From Garcia nutans (taxonomy: Eukaryota; Streptophyta; Magnoliopsida; Malpighiales; Euphorbiaceae), in assembly GCA_947685225.1 (NCBI GenBank), contig CANTUV010000062.1, positions 16,884,501 through 16,948,500 on the forward strand: a DNA stretch of 64,000 nucleotides. Reading direction: 5' to 3'. Made by a program: the position numbers and the translations under genes. Position 1 is the first letter of the stretch, and each line of letters begins with the position of its first letter. Shown piece by piece: positions 32,054 to 44,830 of this stretch. The notes beneath the pieces were generated by a model that had not been told where the DNA came from, did not search any database, and saw only the letters and a program-made list of their open reading frames with translations.

Positions 32054-34745
32054 ATGGTGTCTCAGATGCATCAGTCTAAAGGGGGTAGTGCAGAGAGTGT
32101 AGCTCCTGGTGAAGGTAGAGACAGAGCTAGAGCTGAGATTGCTGGTGAGGCATCTACTTCTGTGCCTATTAGGCCAGCAACTGATGAGATTCCGTTGAGC
32201 TAGGTATGGCATATGGTGGAGTTGTTGAGACAGTCTCTAGTTCAGCAGTCGTCGCTGCCACTACATCCACAGCTGCATTTGCCGACTAGAAAGTATGATA
32301 AGCTGAGGACTTTTTTTGTATTACAGATCCTACAGTAGCAGAGTAGTGGCTAGACAAGATCCAGAGAGTGTTCATCCAGCTGCAGGCTACTCCGAAGGAG
32401 AAGTTTGATTATGCTAGATCTATTCTATAGAGGGATGCATATGAGTGGTGGAAGATGGTTCCACATGCCTAGGATGAGCCACCAGTCTTGACCTATGATG
32501 ATTTCCTATGGGAATTCGAGCAGAAATATATTCCGAGGGAGTATAAGGATAAGAAGAAGATGCAGTTCCTGAGTTTGAGGCAGGGCACTAGGACAGTGAT
32601 AGAGTATGAGATAGAGTTTATCTGGTTGAGCAATTATGCTAGAGGGATCATTTTCGATGAGATTGACCAGTGCTGGAGGTTTGAGGAGGGGCTCAAACCC
32701 TCTATTATGTGCATTATAGTAGGCTCTCGGTATCAAAATTTTTCTCAGTTGGTTGTAGTTGCCAGGAGTGTTGAGAGAGCATAGGGTCTTGCAACATTTG
32801 CTAGGGTTGAGGAGACCGGAGCTAGGAGACACCATAGTAAGGCAGGGTCTTCACCAGTGAAAAGAGGCCAAGGGGATATTTTTAGAGGTTTATTAGGAGC
32901 CAGGGGCAGTCTGGCAAGTTAGTTCAGCAGTAGAGATAGAGACCTGCACTTTTAATGGCTAGTGCTCCGACCCCAGTGGCTCAAAGGCTTGCTCCACCTA
33001 CCTGTATTCATTGTGGTAAGGTTCATGGAGGTGTTTGCTGGAAGAGAGGTGCATCAGCAGTGTGTTTTAGATGTGGGTCACCAGACCATTTTATCAAAGA
33101 TTGTCTAGAGCCACCAGATAAACGAATAGATACTGCAGCTTCTCAACCTAGTGTCAGAGGGGGTCATGGTGGCAGAGGTATTGGTAGAGGTGGTAGATCT
33201 GGGTCTTGTTAGAGAGGAGACTCTATAGCCAAAGGTAGACCAGATGAGGTAGGACCATCACAATGGGTCTATGTGATGCTGAGGTAGCTAGATACTTTAG
33301 CTGTTATTGCTGGTACTTTTTCTTTATTCGGTACTTCAGTTCTTGCATTGATAAACCCTGGGTCGACTCATTCATACATTAGTGCATCCATCTTACCCGT
33401 GAGTGATTTGCATTCTATGTCCCTAGGATTTGATGTTTTGGTGACAAATCCTTTAGGGCACAACATTGTGATTAGCAGGGTGCACCGAGATAGTCCAGTT
33501 GTGGTTCAGGATGAGAAGTTTCTCGGTGACCTGATTGTAATGCCTTTTAGGGAGTATATCTGATTATGGGCATGGATTGGTTATCTAGGCATGGGGCTAT
33601 GGTAGACTATTAGCAAAAATGTGTTACCCTGAGAACACATAATGGTAGGGATGTGATGGTATCTAGTGAGCAGAGGCATCTTTCTTCATCTATGTTTATT
33701 TCATCTATTTCAGCTAGGAGTATGATTCGGAAAGGATGTGAGGCTTATCTTGCTCATGTTGTAGATACCAGAGTAGTGGGGTCCTAGCCTAATAGTATAC
33801 CTACAGTTGCCAAGTTTCCAGATGTTTTCCATGATGAGTTGTCAGGGGTACCTCCTGAGAGAGAGGTTGAGTTTGGTATTGATCTGACACCCGATACCAC
33901 TCCCATCTCCATTACCCATTATCGAATGGCACCTGCTAAGTTAAGAGAGTAAAAGGTGCAGTTGCAGGATTTGTTGGATAAAGGATTCATTTGCCCTAGT
34001 ATGTCTCTATGGGGAGCGCCTGTGTTGTTTATGAAGAAGAAGAATGGCACCTTTAGAATGTGCATTGATTAAATAAGGTGACCATTAAGAATAAATATCT
34101 ATTACCTCGAATTGATGATCTCTTTGATCAGTTGAAGGGAGCAACAATATTCTCTAAGATTGATTTGAGATTAGGGTATCATTAGTTGAGAGTTAGAGAT
34201 GTGGATGTACCAAAGATAGCTTTCCGCATGAGGTATTGATCATTATGAGTTTTTGGTGATGCCCTTTGGACTGATGAATGCACCAGCAGCTTTTATGGAT
34301 TTGATGAATAGGGTGTTCAGACACTACTAAGACCAGTTTGTGATGGTCTTCGTTGATGACATTCTGGTGTATTCGCATAATGAGGAGGACCATGTCAAGC
34401 ATTTGTGGATTGTATTACAGACTCTGAGAGAGAAGTAGTTGTATGCTAAGCTATCTAAGTGTGAGTTCTGGCTCGATCAGGTGATTTTTCATAGTCATGT
34501 GGTTTCAACAAAGGGTATTAAAGTTGATCCAAGTAAGGTTGAGGCTATCTTGTATTGGAGTTCACCGAAGACTGTGATAGAGGTTAGAAGTTTCTTAGGA
34601 TTGGTAGCTATTATCGTTGGTTTATGAAGGGTTTTTGTATGATAGCTACATGACTCACCTAAATACTTTGGAAGGGAGTTAGATTTGCATGGACGAATCG
34701 GTGTCAGGTGAGTTTTGAGCAGTTGAGGGAGATGTTGATTCATGA
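32054..34745 (+). pseudogene. Element C gag, protease and RT (many stops)
   Basis: ATG at 32054 opens a gag homologous to B. Recognisable pieces: gag core (FEQKYIPREYKDKKKMQFLS, 32488-32784), zinc knuckle CFRCGSPDHFIKDC (about 33061), protease INPGSTHSYIS (about 33353, catalytic Asp replaced by Asn), and RT pieces including FVDDILVYSHNEEDH (about 34345). Stops occur in almost every domain, often TAG where B has CAG or TGG, consistent with C-to-T decay. Several small deletions lie in RT near 34065. Solo LTR H interrupts the sequence at 34750. Confidence 0.88.
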
Positions 34746-34750
34746 TCTTG

Positions 34751-36660
34751 TGTCACATCCCAAAGTTTAGGTAGTCTAGGATTAGGCAAGAAGGACATAA
34801 ATAAGTGGTCAAATAGAGACTCGAGATAGTCAAAAACAAAATCGGTGTGCAAAGGAGGCCCGTGAAGTCGACGGGACCTAAAGGTAATTTTTCGAAAGGC
34901 CGATGACCTAAGAGTAATTTTCCTAAAAGTTATGTCGGTTCTTAATAGTGACCCTAACGGATGCCATAAATGTGTTCTCGGGATTAATCGGGTCATAACC
35001 GTGGGTTTAAATTTTTCCCGAAAACGCACTGTTTAAAAGTTACAATCGATAAATCGCTGGAGGGTATTTTGGTATTTTCACATCCTAGACTATAAAATTA
35101 CAGCACAAGAAAGTTGAGGGGGGTCAAAATATGAATAAAAGGAAGCCTAATGGCTTGCCAAATAAATAGATAAAAGAAGAAGGCAAGTGGACCAATAAAA
35201 AATGGCCATTTTTGCTATAAGGTGTACCAATTGGAAGCCAACATCTATACCAACATATTTTCACCACTTATGGCTGCCATTTGGATCAAAATAAGCTAAG
35301 GAAAGAAAATAAAAGCCCTCTCTTACATGGTGAACTCGTCCAAACCATAAGAAAAGGAAGAAGGAGGTTATTTTTCCAAAGTTTAAGGCTTTTGGTTGAA
35401 GATTTTGGTGACAAACAAGATTATAAGGTAAGAGAAACCTATCTCTAGTTTTAGTTTCATGGATTAATTGTTATTTTAAGAGATTGAAATTAGGGTTCAT
35501 GTAGCTAGATTTGGAGAAAATTCAAGAAATAATTATTTTAAGGATTTGATGAAAGAAATAATGGTGTTTAATGGTGAAAATAAGCTAGCAACCATTAGAA
35601 AAATCATAAGATAAGACTATGTCATACCTAGGGTTCTTACCTTTGTATATGTGATGTTAAATTTCATAGGAAATCAAGGAGACAAGGAAGGAAAGGAAGT
35701 GATATAGATAAAGGACTAAGAAAAAGCAAGGTTTGATACTTTAACTAATTGTTTGTTCATTTTCTTGAAAATTTTCTGTTTTAGAATTAGTGAAATGTTG
35801 TGACTTGTATGATTTTTAATTAAATATAGAAAAATGTTCTTGAAGTGAATTTTTTATATGTTGTGCCTTAATGCGTCTAGAATGACTGAAAAATATTTTG
35901 AGTTGAATTTGGAATGGTTATGATTATGGAAAAAATTATTTCTGTTAGACCTGCTCTAGGAGGTACCTTGACTGAGATAGCCATGTTTTCAGATTTTTAA
36001 TAAAATTTAGAAAAATAATCTTCAATTGAATTTTATATATTTTGTTGTTTATTGAGTCTAGTATTTGAGAAAAATAATTTGGAACCACATTGATTGAATT
36101 TAATTTACAGAATTCACAAAATTCAGAACTGCTGCCAGGATGCAGGGCAACTGGAGCAGTCTGGTTGGGTGAACTACTTGACCAAGATCTTGTGTCCAGT
36201 TTGATCTGAAATTTTAAAGGAATGATTTTAAGATGTAAAACTTAGGTGGTGCTCTTCATTTTGTATTTTAATATTAGAAACTGACATGTACTTATTTGAA
36301 CAATACAAAGAGATAACTTGATGTAGAATGTAAATCTAGTAATGTATAATAACTGTATGGTTTTAAATTGAGTTGGGTTGTGAATATAGAAGTGTGAATT
36401 CTTCTTGCAGGATTTGTAGTTGAGGTTATAAGGATGGATTATTGGGAGTGTGCTTGAGTTGAATTGTGAAACTAAATGTTTTTCAAAAATAAGAAAAATC
36501 AATTTTGTCGACACTTGGGACCTAGAATTTTAAGGGAGACTCCGTCAAAATTTTTGGAAAATTTTTATAAGGAATATTAAGTAAGCTGACATAACCAGAG
36601 CTCATATCCCGATGTAGCATTCCTCCTCGGCTTATTCATAAGTCGGGAAGGGGTGTTACA
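34751..36660 (+). mobile_element. Solo LTR H in the RT/RNase H region of C, TSD TCTTG
   Basis: Starts TGTCACATCCC and ends GGGGTGTTACA, with TSD TCTTG at 34746-34750 and 36661-36665. At 1910 bp with no internal domain, PBS or PPT, it is a solo LTR left by LTR-LTR recombination. Its sequence is unlike the LTRs of A-F apart from the ends. A donor-like ATAAGGTAAGAGAA (about 35424) supports the plus orientation. Short frames inside are not convincing. Confidence 0.85.
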
Positions 36661-36665
36661 TCTTG

Positions 36666-38566
36666 TCCTTACCCTACCTATGGAAGGTAAACCATATGTG
36701 ATATACAGTGATGCTTCACATTGTGGTTTAGGTTGTGTTTTGATGCAGAAGGGTAGTCTCATTGCTTATGCCTCTCGATAGTTGAAGCCGCATGAGCTGA
36801 ATTACCTGACTCATGATTTAGAGCTAGCAACCATAGTTTTTGCCTTGAAGAATTGGCTGCATTATTTGTATGGAGAGAAGTATTTCATTTATATGGATAA
36901 GAAGAGTTTAAAGCATCTGGGTATTCAAAGAGAGTTAAATCTTCAGCAGAGACAGTGGTTGGAGTTGATTAAAGACTACAACTATCATATTGATTATCAT
37001 CCTCGCAAGGTAAATGTTATTGCTGATGCCTTGAGACTGAAGCCTTTAGCAGGGTTGACTGCTTATTCGCTCTTGTTGCTTGTTGAATTGAGAGCATTGC
37101 ATGCCAGATTTGAGTCTTGTGATGATGGTGCTTTTATGGCTCAATTGCAATTGAGGCCTGTTTTGTTGGATCAAATTAGGGAGGCCCAGTTGGCATATGA
37201 GAAAATCCAAAAGATTGTGATGGATTCCCAAAAGGGGGAGAGTCAAGACTTTCATGTGATAGATGATGGTAGTCTTTGGTATAAAGATAGGTTGTGTATT
37301 CCTGATGATGCAAGATTAAAGAGGATGATTTTGGAGAAAGCACATCAGTCAGTCTATGCTATGCATCCTAGGAGTACCAAGATGTATCAGGGTTTGAAGC
37401 AACATTTTTGGTGGTCAGGTATGAAGAAGAACGCAACAGAGTTTGTATCCAGATGTCTCACTTGCCAAAGAGTGAAGGCTGAGCACCAGGTTCCTTCAGG
37501 GTTGCTCCAGCCATTATCAGTGCCAGAGTGAAAATGGGAGCAAGTGACGATGGATTTTGAGATTGGAGTGCCTTTGACCTAGAAGATGCATGATGCAATC
37601 TGGGTGATAGTTGATCAAATGATGAAGACAACTCATTTTCTTCCAATTTGGATGGATTATTCTCTTAAGAAGTTGGCTGAGCTATATATCAATGAGATAG
37701 TGAGGTTGCATGGAGTCCCAGTTTCTTTGATGTTGGACTGAGATATCTGGTTTACTTTGAGGTTTTGGAGGAGTTTACAGGATGCTTTGGGTTCCGTGAT
37801 ACATTTTAGCACTGATTTCCATCCTCAGACAGATGGGTAGTCAGAGAGAGTGATACAGATTTTAGAGGAGATGTATCATTGATTTCACTGGGAGCTGGGA
37901 TAGATTTTTGCCACCGATTGAGTTTTCTTATAACAATAGTCATCAGTCCAGTATTGGGATGACACCTTATAAGGCCTTGTATGGCAGAAAGTGTAGGACA
38001 ACTTTGTGTTGGGATAAGGTTGGAGAAGGTAAATTGGTCAGTCCCGATTTGATTAAGGAAACAGAAGAGAAAGTGAGGGTGATTCAGGGTAGTCTGAAAG
38101 CAGCTTTAGACCGACAAAAATCTTATGCAGATTTGAAGAGGAAGAATATAGAGTTCAGTGTAGGAGATAAAGTGCTCCTAAAGGTGTCTCCATGGAAGAA
38201 GATTTTGAGATTCGGCCACAAAGGGAAGTTGAGTCCTCGTTTTTTAGGACCATATGAGGTGCTGGAGAGAGTTGACTTGGGAGCTTGTAGACTGGCTTTG
38301 CCGCCTGAGTTGGATCATATTCATATGTCTTGCATTTATCCATGCTTCGGAGGTACAAGTTAGACCCATTTCATATCTTATCAGTGGAGTCCATTGAGGT
38401 GAGTTCGAATCTGACTTACGAGGAAAAACCTGTGGTGATCTTGGCACGAGAAGTGAAAGAGTTGAGGTGTAAGAAGGTGCCACTTATGAAAGTCCTTTGG
38501 AGGAATCATACCACTGAGGAGACGACATGGGAGAGTGAGCAAATGATGTGGAGCCAGTATCTCTAA
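36666..38566 (+). pseudogene. Element C RNase H, integrase and chromodomain (stops)
   Basis: RNase H resumes with YSDASHCGLGCVLMQ. A frame at 36782-37531 covers the RNase H end (HELNYLTHDLELATIVFAL) and the integrase zinc site (AHQSVYAMHP, CLTCQRV). The core is broken by stops around 37530-37860; for example the second catalytic region reads LD-stop-DIWFT. The frame 37908-38363 carries the NNSHQSSIGMTPYKALYG and GPY/F module, and 38330-38566 the chromodomain-like tail. Not functional. Confidence 0.88.
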
Positions 38567-38627
38567 TTGTTTCAGAGCTGACATCAGGTAATTTCGAGAA
38601 TGAAATTTATTTTTAGATGGAAAGAAT
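38567..38627 (+). promoter_or_regulatory. Element C polypurine tract (decayed)
   Basis: GGTAATTTCGAGAATGAAAT then AGATGGAAAGAATTG before the LTR. The G-run of the B tract is interrupted. Confidence 0.6.
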
Positions 38628-41604
38628 TGTAATATCCCAAATTGTTTTTTGAAAAATTCCTAATTTTTGGAAAAATAAATAAATAAATAATAATTTAATT
38701 GGATAAATTAAATAAATAGTTTTAAATGAAAAATGAAGGGTTTTTAAATGAAAAAGTGGAATATATATATGATATATATACAAAATATATACAACATATA
38801 AAAGTCAACACTTTTTAAAAGAAAAGTCAAAAGTCAAAGTAAAAGGATATTTTAGTAATTAAATCTTAGAAATTTAAAATTATTAAATTAATTTAAATAA
38901 ATAATTTTTGAGTGGAAGATGGATTTTTAGACTTTTAAATAAATAAATAAATAAATAATTATTAAATTAAATAATATATATATATGGTTGAAATTAAAAG
39001 ATGAAAGGAAAGAGAAAATTAAAAAGTTTTTTCATCTTCTTCTTCTTCTCTCAAGGGCCGACATTCCATTGATGGTGGCCAAGGATTTTTACTTCTTCCA
39101 TACTCAATTTATTGAAGGATTTAATAAGTTTAAAGTGGATTTTTGGTGATTTCCATCAAATTTGGTAAGTTTCCAACTCATTTCTTTGAATTCCATGAAA
39201 ATTTTGAATATGTGTGAGTTTTGGGTTCTTAATGTAGTGTGATTTAATGATTGGAATTGGTGTGTATGATGTTATTTTAAGTTATTAATAATGATTTTAA
39301 GGCTGGATTGAAGAATATGTTTTTGGATTGAAGAATTGGTTGAGTTTGATTAAAGATTGGTGAAAAGAGAGAATTTAGGGTTATGTAATTTTTGAGGTTT
39401 TGAAATCATAGTTTTTAATTGTACAAATTGATTCCAAATGAGTTTTTTTGATGCATAAATAAGTATTTTAAAGTCAAATATTATACTTGGTTGAGTTTGA
39501 TTGGAGTTTGAGAATGGAAGTAGAGATTTAGGGTTTTGGAAAAGTAATTTTCCAAAGTTGTAGAATTGTTTGATTTTATTGGTTTAAGTGTGTTATTTAG
39601 TGTTAAAAGTGATGAATATATGCTTGAAATGATAATTGGATTGAGTTAGAATGGAAAACCTTTAATGGGAGAATGCTATGCCATTTTAGGGTTTTGGTCC
39701 TAAGTTTATGTTTTTATAATGTATTTGATTTAAATGTGTTAAAATAAGCTTTTAATAATATATATAAACTTAAAAACCAAATTGAATGGCCTAGTATGGT
39801 ATTCCAAAGTTAAAGTGAGGTTAGCCTTAACTTTGAAATTTTTGCTTGGATGGTGTTTAATTATGGATTAAGATTGAAAATGTCTTAGAATGTGATATTA
39901 AATGATTATTTATGATCACACTTGGTTTAGGCATTGAGGAGAATTGATTTTCCCCATCCTAGTGTTGAAGGGCAAGTTGGAAGAGAAGGATTGAAGGGTG
40001 TTTAAGCTTGCTTTTGGTTGTCATTTGAGGTATGTACAAACTTTGGATGATTTGGTTATATTTGCATTACATTGGGCTTAACACATTTTGGATTGAAAAA
40101 TGTGTTAAGATACTTAATACATGCAACGTGTATGAATAATGTGCTATGACATGTGTAAAGTCATATATGTGTTAAATGCATTATGTGTACAATGTGAAAT
40201 ACATGTATTATGTGAAAATGACCTAAAGTGTTTAAGTAATGTTATTTGTTGTGTGTGCGTTAAGGGCATTATTAAAAAGCCATTGGTAATGGCTAAAGTG
40301 CATAAAATGTGAATCATATATGAAATTACCCAAATTTTTGGGTGATGAGTTTTAAGGTAAAATGTAATGCAATGTGATGAAATGATAAAATGTGATGAAT
40401 TGATATTGTTATAAATGAGAAAAATGAGAAAAGATGAGAAAATAAGGCAATGTGCCTACCTTGATTATGAGAAAATGAGAAAGAGATTGATAGTGAGAAA
40501 TGTGAATTAATTGTGTGCCTAGTATGTTATTCAATTTTTAGTGTTTTGTGTTTGACAGTATTCCTATGAGGTTATCCTCAATATTTACCTTCGGGCTAGA
40601 TGTTGGGCATCACTAAGATTTGCCTTTGGGCTAGACGTTGGACGTCACTTGCCTTTGGGCTAGATGCTGGGCATCACTATGATTTGCCTTTGGGCTAGAT
40701 GCTGGGCATCACTTGCTTTCGGGCAACACACGAGGTGTCAATATGGACCAAAACAGTAACTCCAAATTTTGAATAGCATATTAAATCCTTTGGGCCCATG
40801 CTTGTGTTTGCTTGTATGTGAATTGTGAAATATAAAATAATCGAAAGATATGTTTAAATGAAATGATGTGAGATATGATATCCATATGCATTGTGCATTG
40901 GCATTGCATTTAAGCTTTATTATTATCAAAGTTTGTACCAATACGCTTTTGGCTTAGCGCAATTGAAATTCATCGCACAGGTGACAGAGTATATCCGGCT
41001 GAGCCAGAGAGTTCTTCTAGATGAGGACTGGTCTAGACGTGAAGTTTTGCTTGTTGAGTTGATATCAAGATCGAAAACACTGCCAAGAGCATGTATATAT
41101 TTTTATATTATCATACATTTTGGAGATTATGTGATTATGTATATTATATTATGTTTCTAGTGTATATGTGTTATAAATTAAAAAGAATATTTTGATATGT
41201 AGATATATGAAAGTGTATAAATATTTTGAGAAAATGTGGAGATATTAAGGAGGATGGATAAAATGTATTTTTGGGTTATTTGGGAATGTTTGTATATAGG
41301 TTGTGTTGTTTGTTGAATTTGGAAATATCCAAATTACGGACAAAACTCTGGTGAATTTTTCCAAAAGATTTTTAAGAAAAATGTTTATTTTAGCACCTAT
41401 GATTTATAAATGCTTATTTTAGCACCTATAATTTATAATAATATTTTATTTGTTATTAAATATACCTTTTAAAGTATTTAATGTTTTAAGTTTAAAAGGT
41501 TAAAAAAATTATTTAACCAGTCTGTGATATTTTGTACCATATATGTGTATTTTATATATACTGAGTGTATGTATTGTACGTATATCTGGTATAAGGGTGT
41601 TACA
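38628..41604 (+). repeat. Element C 3' LTR
   Basis: TGTAATATCCC to GGTGTTACA. Array of CCTTTGGGCTAGAYGYTGGRCRTCAC units (40588-40735). The flanking arms are changed but the outer part still pairs (TATTCAA/TTGAATA). A (TAAA)n tract lies near 38938-38957. Confidence 0.88.
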
Positions 41605-41660
41605 AGCGAGCTGTCCTAATTTTTGCCTAGGCCGCCCTTACAGATTTTCAACCTAGTGGA
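41605..41660. repeat. Stem-loop unit of T2 after element C
   Basis: CCTAGGCCGCCC-TTACAG-ATTTTCAACCTAG (about 41622-41655), the reverse-orientation counterpart of the T1 units. Confidence 0.6.
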
Positions 41661-41690
41661 CCTTTTTTTTAATGAATTGTTGTCTTTTTA

Positions 41691-42110
41691 GATCTGGCTA
41701 CAGGAGCGCTTCTGCTTGCTCGGCACCCCATCTATGGACTTCACCAAATATATGCTCCGACATCTTTCTGCAAGGAAATTGCTTCATTCTGCTACTTTCT
41801 ATGTCGAATGGGTTGACTAGATCCACTCACAAGTTGTCATTTATGTCTATTGGTTGGTACCTTGGTGGAAGATTACCCATGTCACCATTCAGACATATCT
41901 GATGTATGTTCCTCATGCTACTCTCCGTCAAGGCACTTGTTATGATCCTCATCGACTTGATAGACAATATAGAGCCAAGTCTCAAGGTTTTGAGTTTACT
42001 CCTGATTTGGACTTGCCTTGTTTGACTGAAGCCTACTTAGATTGACTAAAGCGAAGCTGGCCTGTACGTTACACTTATCATCTGCCATAAATTTTACACT
42101 TATCAATTCT
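41691..42110 (+). pseudogene. T2 antisense gene, last exon (broken)
   Basis: Acceptor-like TTGTCTTTTTAG (ends 41690) then WLQERFCLLGTPSMDFTKY, WLVPWWKITHVTIQTYLMYV, LRQGTCYDPHRLDRQY and FTPDLDLPCLTEAYL. It is interrupted by TAG after EWVD and by a small deletion near 42043. Homologous to the T1 exon at 3428-3874. Function unknown; both copies run antisense to Tat-type pol. T2 keeps the tryptophan pair (PWWK) where T1 has a stop. Confidence 0.6.
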
Positions 42111-42330
42111 TTAGAAAAATGTTGTTATGATGAACAATAATGATAATAAAAGATGTTTTCCTTTCTTTTATAATTTATCACCACTTCTCGCTATTGTGTT
42201 ATTTATTTTACCCTAATGGTCAGATTATTCAAAATAGTGCATATAGAATAATTTTAACATTAACTCTATTTTATCAAATTGGGAAACAACAAAAAACACA
42301 AAGCCAACATACACAAGATCACTCATGTCA
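42111..42330. other. AT-rich T2 spacer, no gene seen
   Basis: Between the antisense exon and the next stem-loop cluster; probably 3' UTR. Confidence 0.4.
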
Positions 42331-42334
42331 CCAA

Positions 42335-42476
42335 CCAGCCCTTCCGGGTTTTCTAATTGACAATTTTCTCTCATTTTTCCCTAATTGTTGCCAAGCCCGC
42401 CCTCTCGGGCTTTTGAACTAGCGCACTACTCTAACTTTTTCCTAGGCCGCACTTTCAGGTTTTTAACCTAGCGAGC
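42335..42476. repeat. Stem-loop family, T2 cluster beside the integrase end
   Basis: Three units: ACCAGCCCTTCCGGGTTTTC (42339-42358), AAGCCCGCCCTCTCGGGCTTTTGAACTAG (about 42393-42421) and CCTAGGCCGCACTTTCAGGTTTTTAACCTAG (about 42441-42472). Mirror image of the T1 cluster at 3090-3245. Confidence 0.62.
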
Positions 42477-42479
42477 TTC

Positions 42480-43707
42480 CATTTTTTTTAATTTCAAACA
42501 TCAAACCTCTTTAACTTGTCAATGTTCACTGGCTCACTAAACTCGTTCCCATCCATGTCAGACAACTTGACTGCATCCTTGTTCATGACTTGTTTCATAA
42601 CGTATGACCCTTCCTAACCAAGTCTAAACTTTTCTCTTGGATCGGGGTCATTAGGCTTTCATTGCTTCAATACTAAGTCACCGGCTTTAAGCTTCCTGAT
42701 CTTAACCCTTTTATTGTAGGTCTGAGCTATCTTTCTTTGACATAGCTAATGATGATGCAGTGCCTTCAACCTTCTTTCTTTTAATAAGACTAGCTACATA
42801 TATCTACTCATTGCCCATTCTGTCTCAAGCAATTCAGCTTCCAGGAGCACCCTCAGTGATTTGATATCAATCTCAATTGGTAATACTGTTTCCATCCCAT
42901 AAACTAAGGAAAATGGTCATTCCAGCCGGGGTTTGAACACTCGTCATGTACCCTCCATAAAGCAAAAGGAAGCATTTCTGACTAATCCCTATATGTCTTG
43001 ATCATCTTGGACAAAATCTACTTAACTGTCTTGTTTGTTGCTACCATTAGCCTTTGGTCTATAAGAGGAGGATCGGTGATGACAAATCTAGTACTTCGAG
43101 AATAAGTCCTTAATGACTCCTTGAAATTGCACTCCATTGTCTGATATTACACTGTGCAGGACCCCATACCTACATATAAGATTCTTCTCAATAAATCTAG
43201 CCATTTGTCTTACCCCCAGCTTGTTAAAAGATTTGGCTTCAACCCATTTTAAAAAATAATTCACTGCTACTACAATGAATCGGTGACCGTTTGAAGCCGT
43301 CAGATGTATCTCTCTAATAATGTCAATCCCTCAAGTTGCAAAAAGCTAGAGTGAAGACATATAATGTAATTCTTTGGGAGGCATGTGATTCAAGTTTCCA
43401 TACATCTGGCACTGCTGGCACTTCTTAACAAAATCTATACAATCTCTTTCCATAGTCAACTAATAGTAACCTTATCGAATTATCTTCTTAACTAGGGCCA
43501 ACCCATTCATGTGGGGTCCATAACATCCCGCATGTATTCAGACATGATCTATTCAACTCCAGACTTTGTTAATCATCTTAAGTGCACCCCATCGGGACAT
43601 CTTCGATACAACTCTCCATGAAAGGTTATGTATTATAAGGACCATCGCCTTATAGCTCTTCTCTCTTCCTTCGTTGCATCTTGTAGGTATTCCCTACTTT
43701 CCAAGAA
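42480..43707 (-). pseudogene. T2 integrase, Tat/Retand-like (broken)
   Basis: Minus-strand pieces in order: a zinc-site region near 43400-43440 (CQMYGNLNHMP), core pieces VAVNYFLKWVEAKSF and FIEKNL-RYGV-HSVISDNG (about 43120-43280), SSSYRPKANG (about 43050), and the C-terminal KLKAGDLVLKQ plus SYVMKQVMNKDAVKLSDMDGNEF (about 42510-42680). Many stops and frameshifts. The PVNIDKLKRF-like end meets the stem-loop cluster, just as in T1. Confidence 0.8.
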
Positions 43708-44373
43708 TCACCTTATAATGTCATACCACGTGTCAAGGTCTGTATAAGTTTCCATGAATGACTCATACTCATAACAGGGAGTCGACGAACTGGTCAAAAC
43801 CAAAGGCTTAAGAAATAGGTTAACATGATCTTCCCATACCAAAGCCAGAGTGGCTAGGGCATCGACCATTTGGTTTTCCTCTCTCGGTAGGTGTATAAAT
43901 CTGTACTCCTTAAAACTCTTCTTCATCATAGCCAAGTGATCATGGTACATTTTTAGCTTTTCTTCTTTTAACTCACATTCTCTTTTTACTTGAGATACCA
44001 CTAGCAATGAATCACTAAAGACCTGCACTGTATCAACCTTCATGATCATCAATGTTTCTAGGCCAAAAATATATGCTTCATATTCCACCATGTTGTTGGT
44101 TGCCCTGAACTTCAACTTCTCAGCTAGAGGGATGAGCTCTACTTTAGGTGATTCCAATGTCACTCCCAGACTCACTACCTTTCTATTCATAGTTTTGTCA
44201 AAACACATCTTCCATCCTTGTACTTCTATGGCCTCTAAATATTCATCTGGAAATTCTAAAACCAATTCCTCATTGTCCAACAATGGTTGTTGAGCCAAGA
44301 GTTCTACTACCGCTCTACTTTTGATAGTTTTTCTGGTTATATGCTCAATTTTAAATTCTTCTAAAATTATCAA
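43708..44373 (-). pseudogene. T2 second (archaeal-type) RNase H domain
   Basis: A 221-aa frame. Motifs RATNNMVEYEAYIFGLE, VQVFSDSLLVVSQVKREC and LPREENQMVDALATLA identify the additional archaeal-type RNase H that, alongside the ordinary gypsy RNase H, marks the Tat lineage (established for that lineage). The frame is open but neighbouring domains are broken, and the catalytic Glu/Asp set (E in VEYEA, D in FSDS, D in MVDA) is visible. Confidence 0.8.
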
Positions 44374-44825
44374 CCATCAACCATACTTCCTAATCAACGA
44401 GGGTGTGTCCCTTAAATAATTTACTGGATTCATCTTAAAAAATTACTTATACACTATAAGATTAAAAGTAATGCCACAACTTTTTACCAAACCATAGCTA
44501 TACATGTCTTTTCAATGGTACTATACTTAATTTGATAATGTAGGAGCGTTCTACTTAAATAGTAAATTACATGCTCAACTCCCAATTCATCTGCTTGTGC
44601 TAGCATTGCTCCTATCGATGATTCTTGTACTGTTAAGTATAATAACAAAGGTCTACCAGGTCTAGGTGGCTTTAAAATAGGTGGATTCAGTAAATACTAT
44701 TTTATACATTCAAAGGCCTTTTGACACTCTTCATTCCACTTAACCAGCTAGTTCTTTTTAAGCAATTTAAAGATGGGTTCAAAGATTGTGGTAAGCTTTG
44801 CTATGAACCTACTATATACTGTAAC
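44374..44825 (-). pseudogene. T2 gypsy-type RNase H (broken)
   Basis: Minus-strand pieces: KLTTIFEPIFKLLKKN, VKWNEECQKAFECIK, LLLYLTVQESSIGAMLAQ, VIYYLSRTLLHYQIKYSTIE. Catalytic DAS is changed to VQE. Stops between pieces. Continues the RT at 55779-56392 across element E. Confidence 0.72.
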
Positions 44826-44830
44826 CTATC

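Larger units (their letters stand above)
28957..41604 (+). mobile_element. Element C: decayed Tekay-type chromovirus, TSD AGCGA
   Basis: LTRs about 28957-31897 and 38628-41604. TSD AGCGA at 28952-28956 and 41605-41609. The 5' LTR start has decayed from TGTAATATCCC to TATAATATCCC, and its 3' end and PBS are mutated. Gag-pol has many stops. The LTR pair differs by many substitutions and indels (several percent by eye), so C is much older than A or B. It contains solo LTR H at 34751-36660. Confidence 0.9.

Noticed and set aside
43708..44373. Host RNase H gene
   Set aside because: It sits in order with gypsy RNase H and integrase remains on the same strand; it is the extra RNase H of a Tat element.
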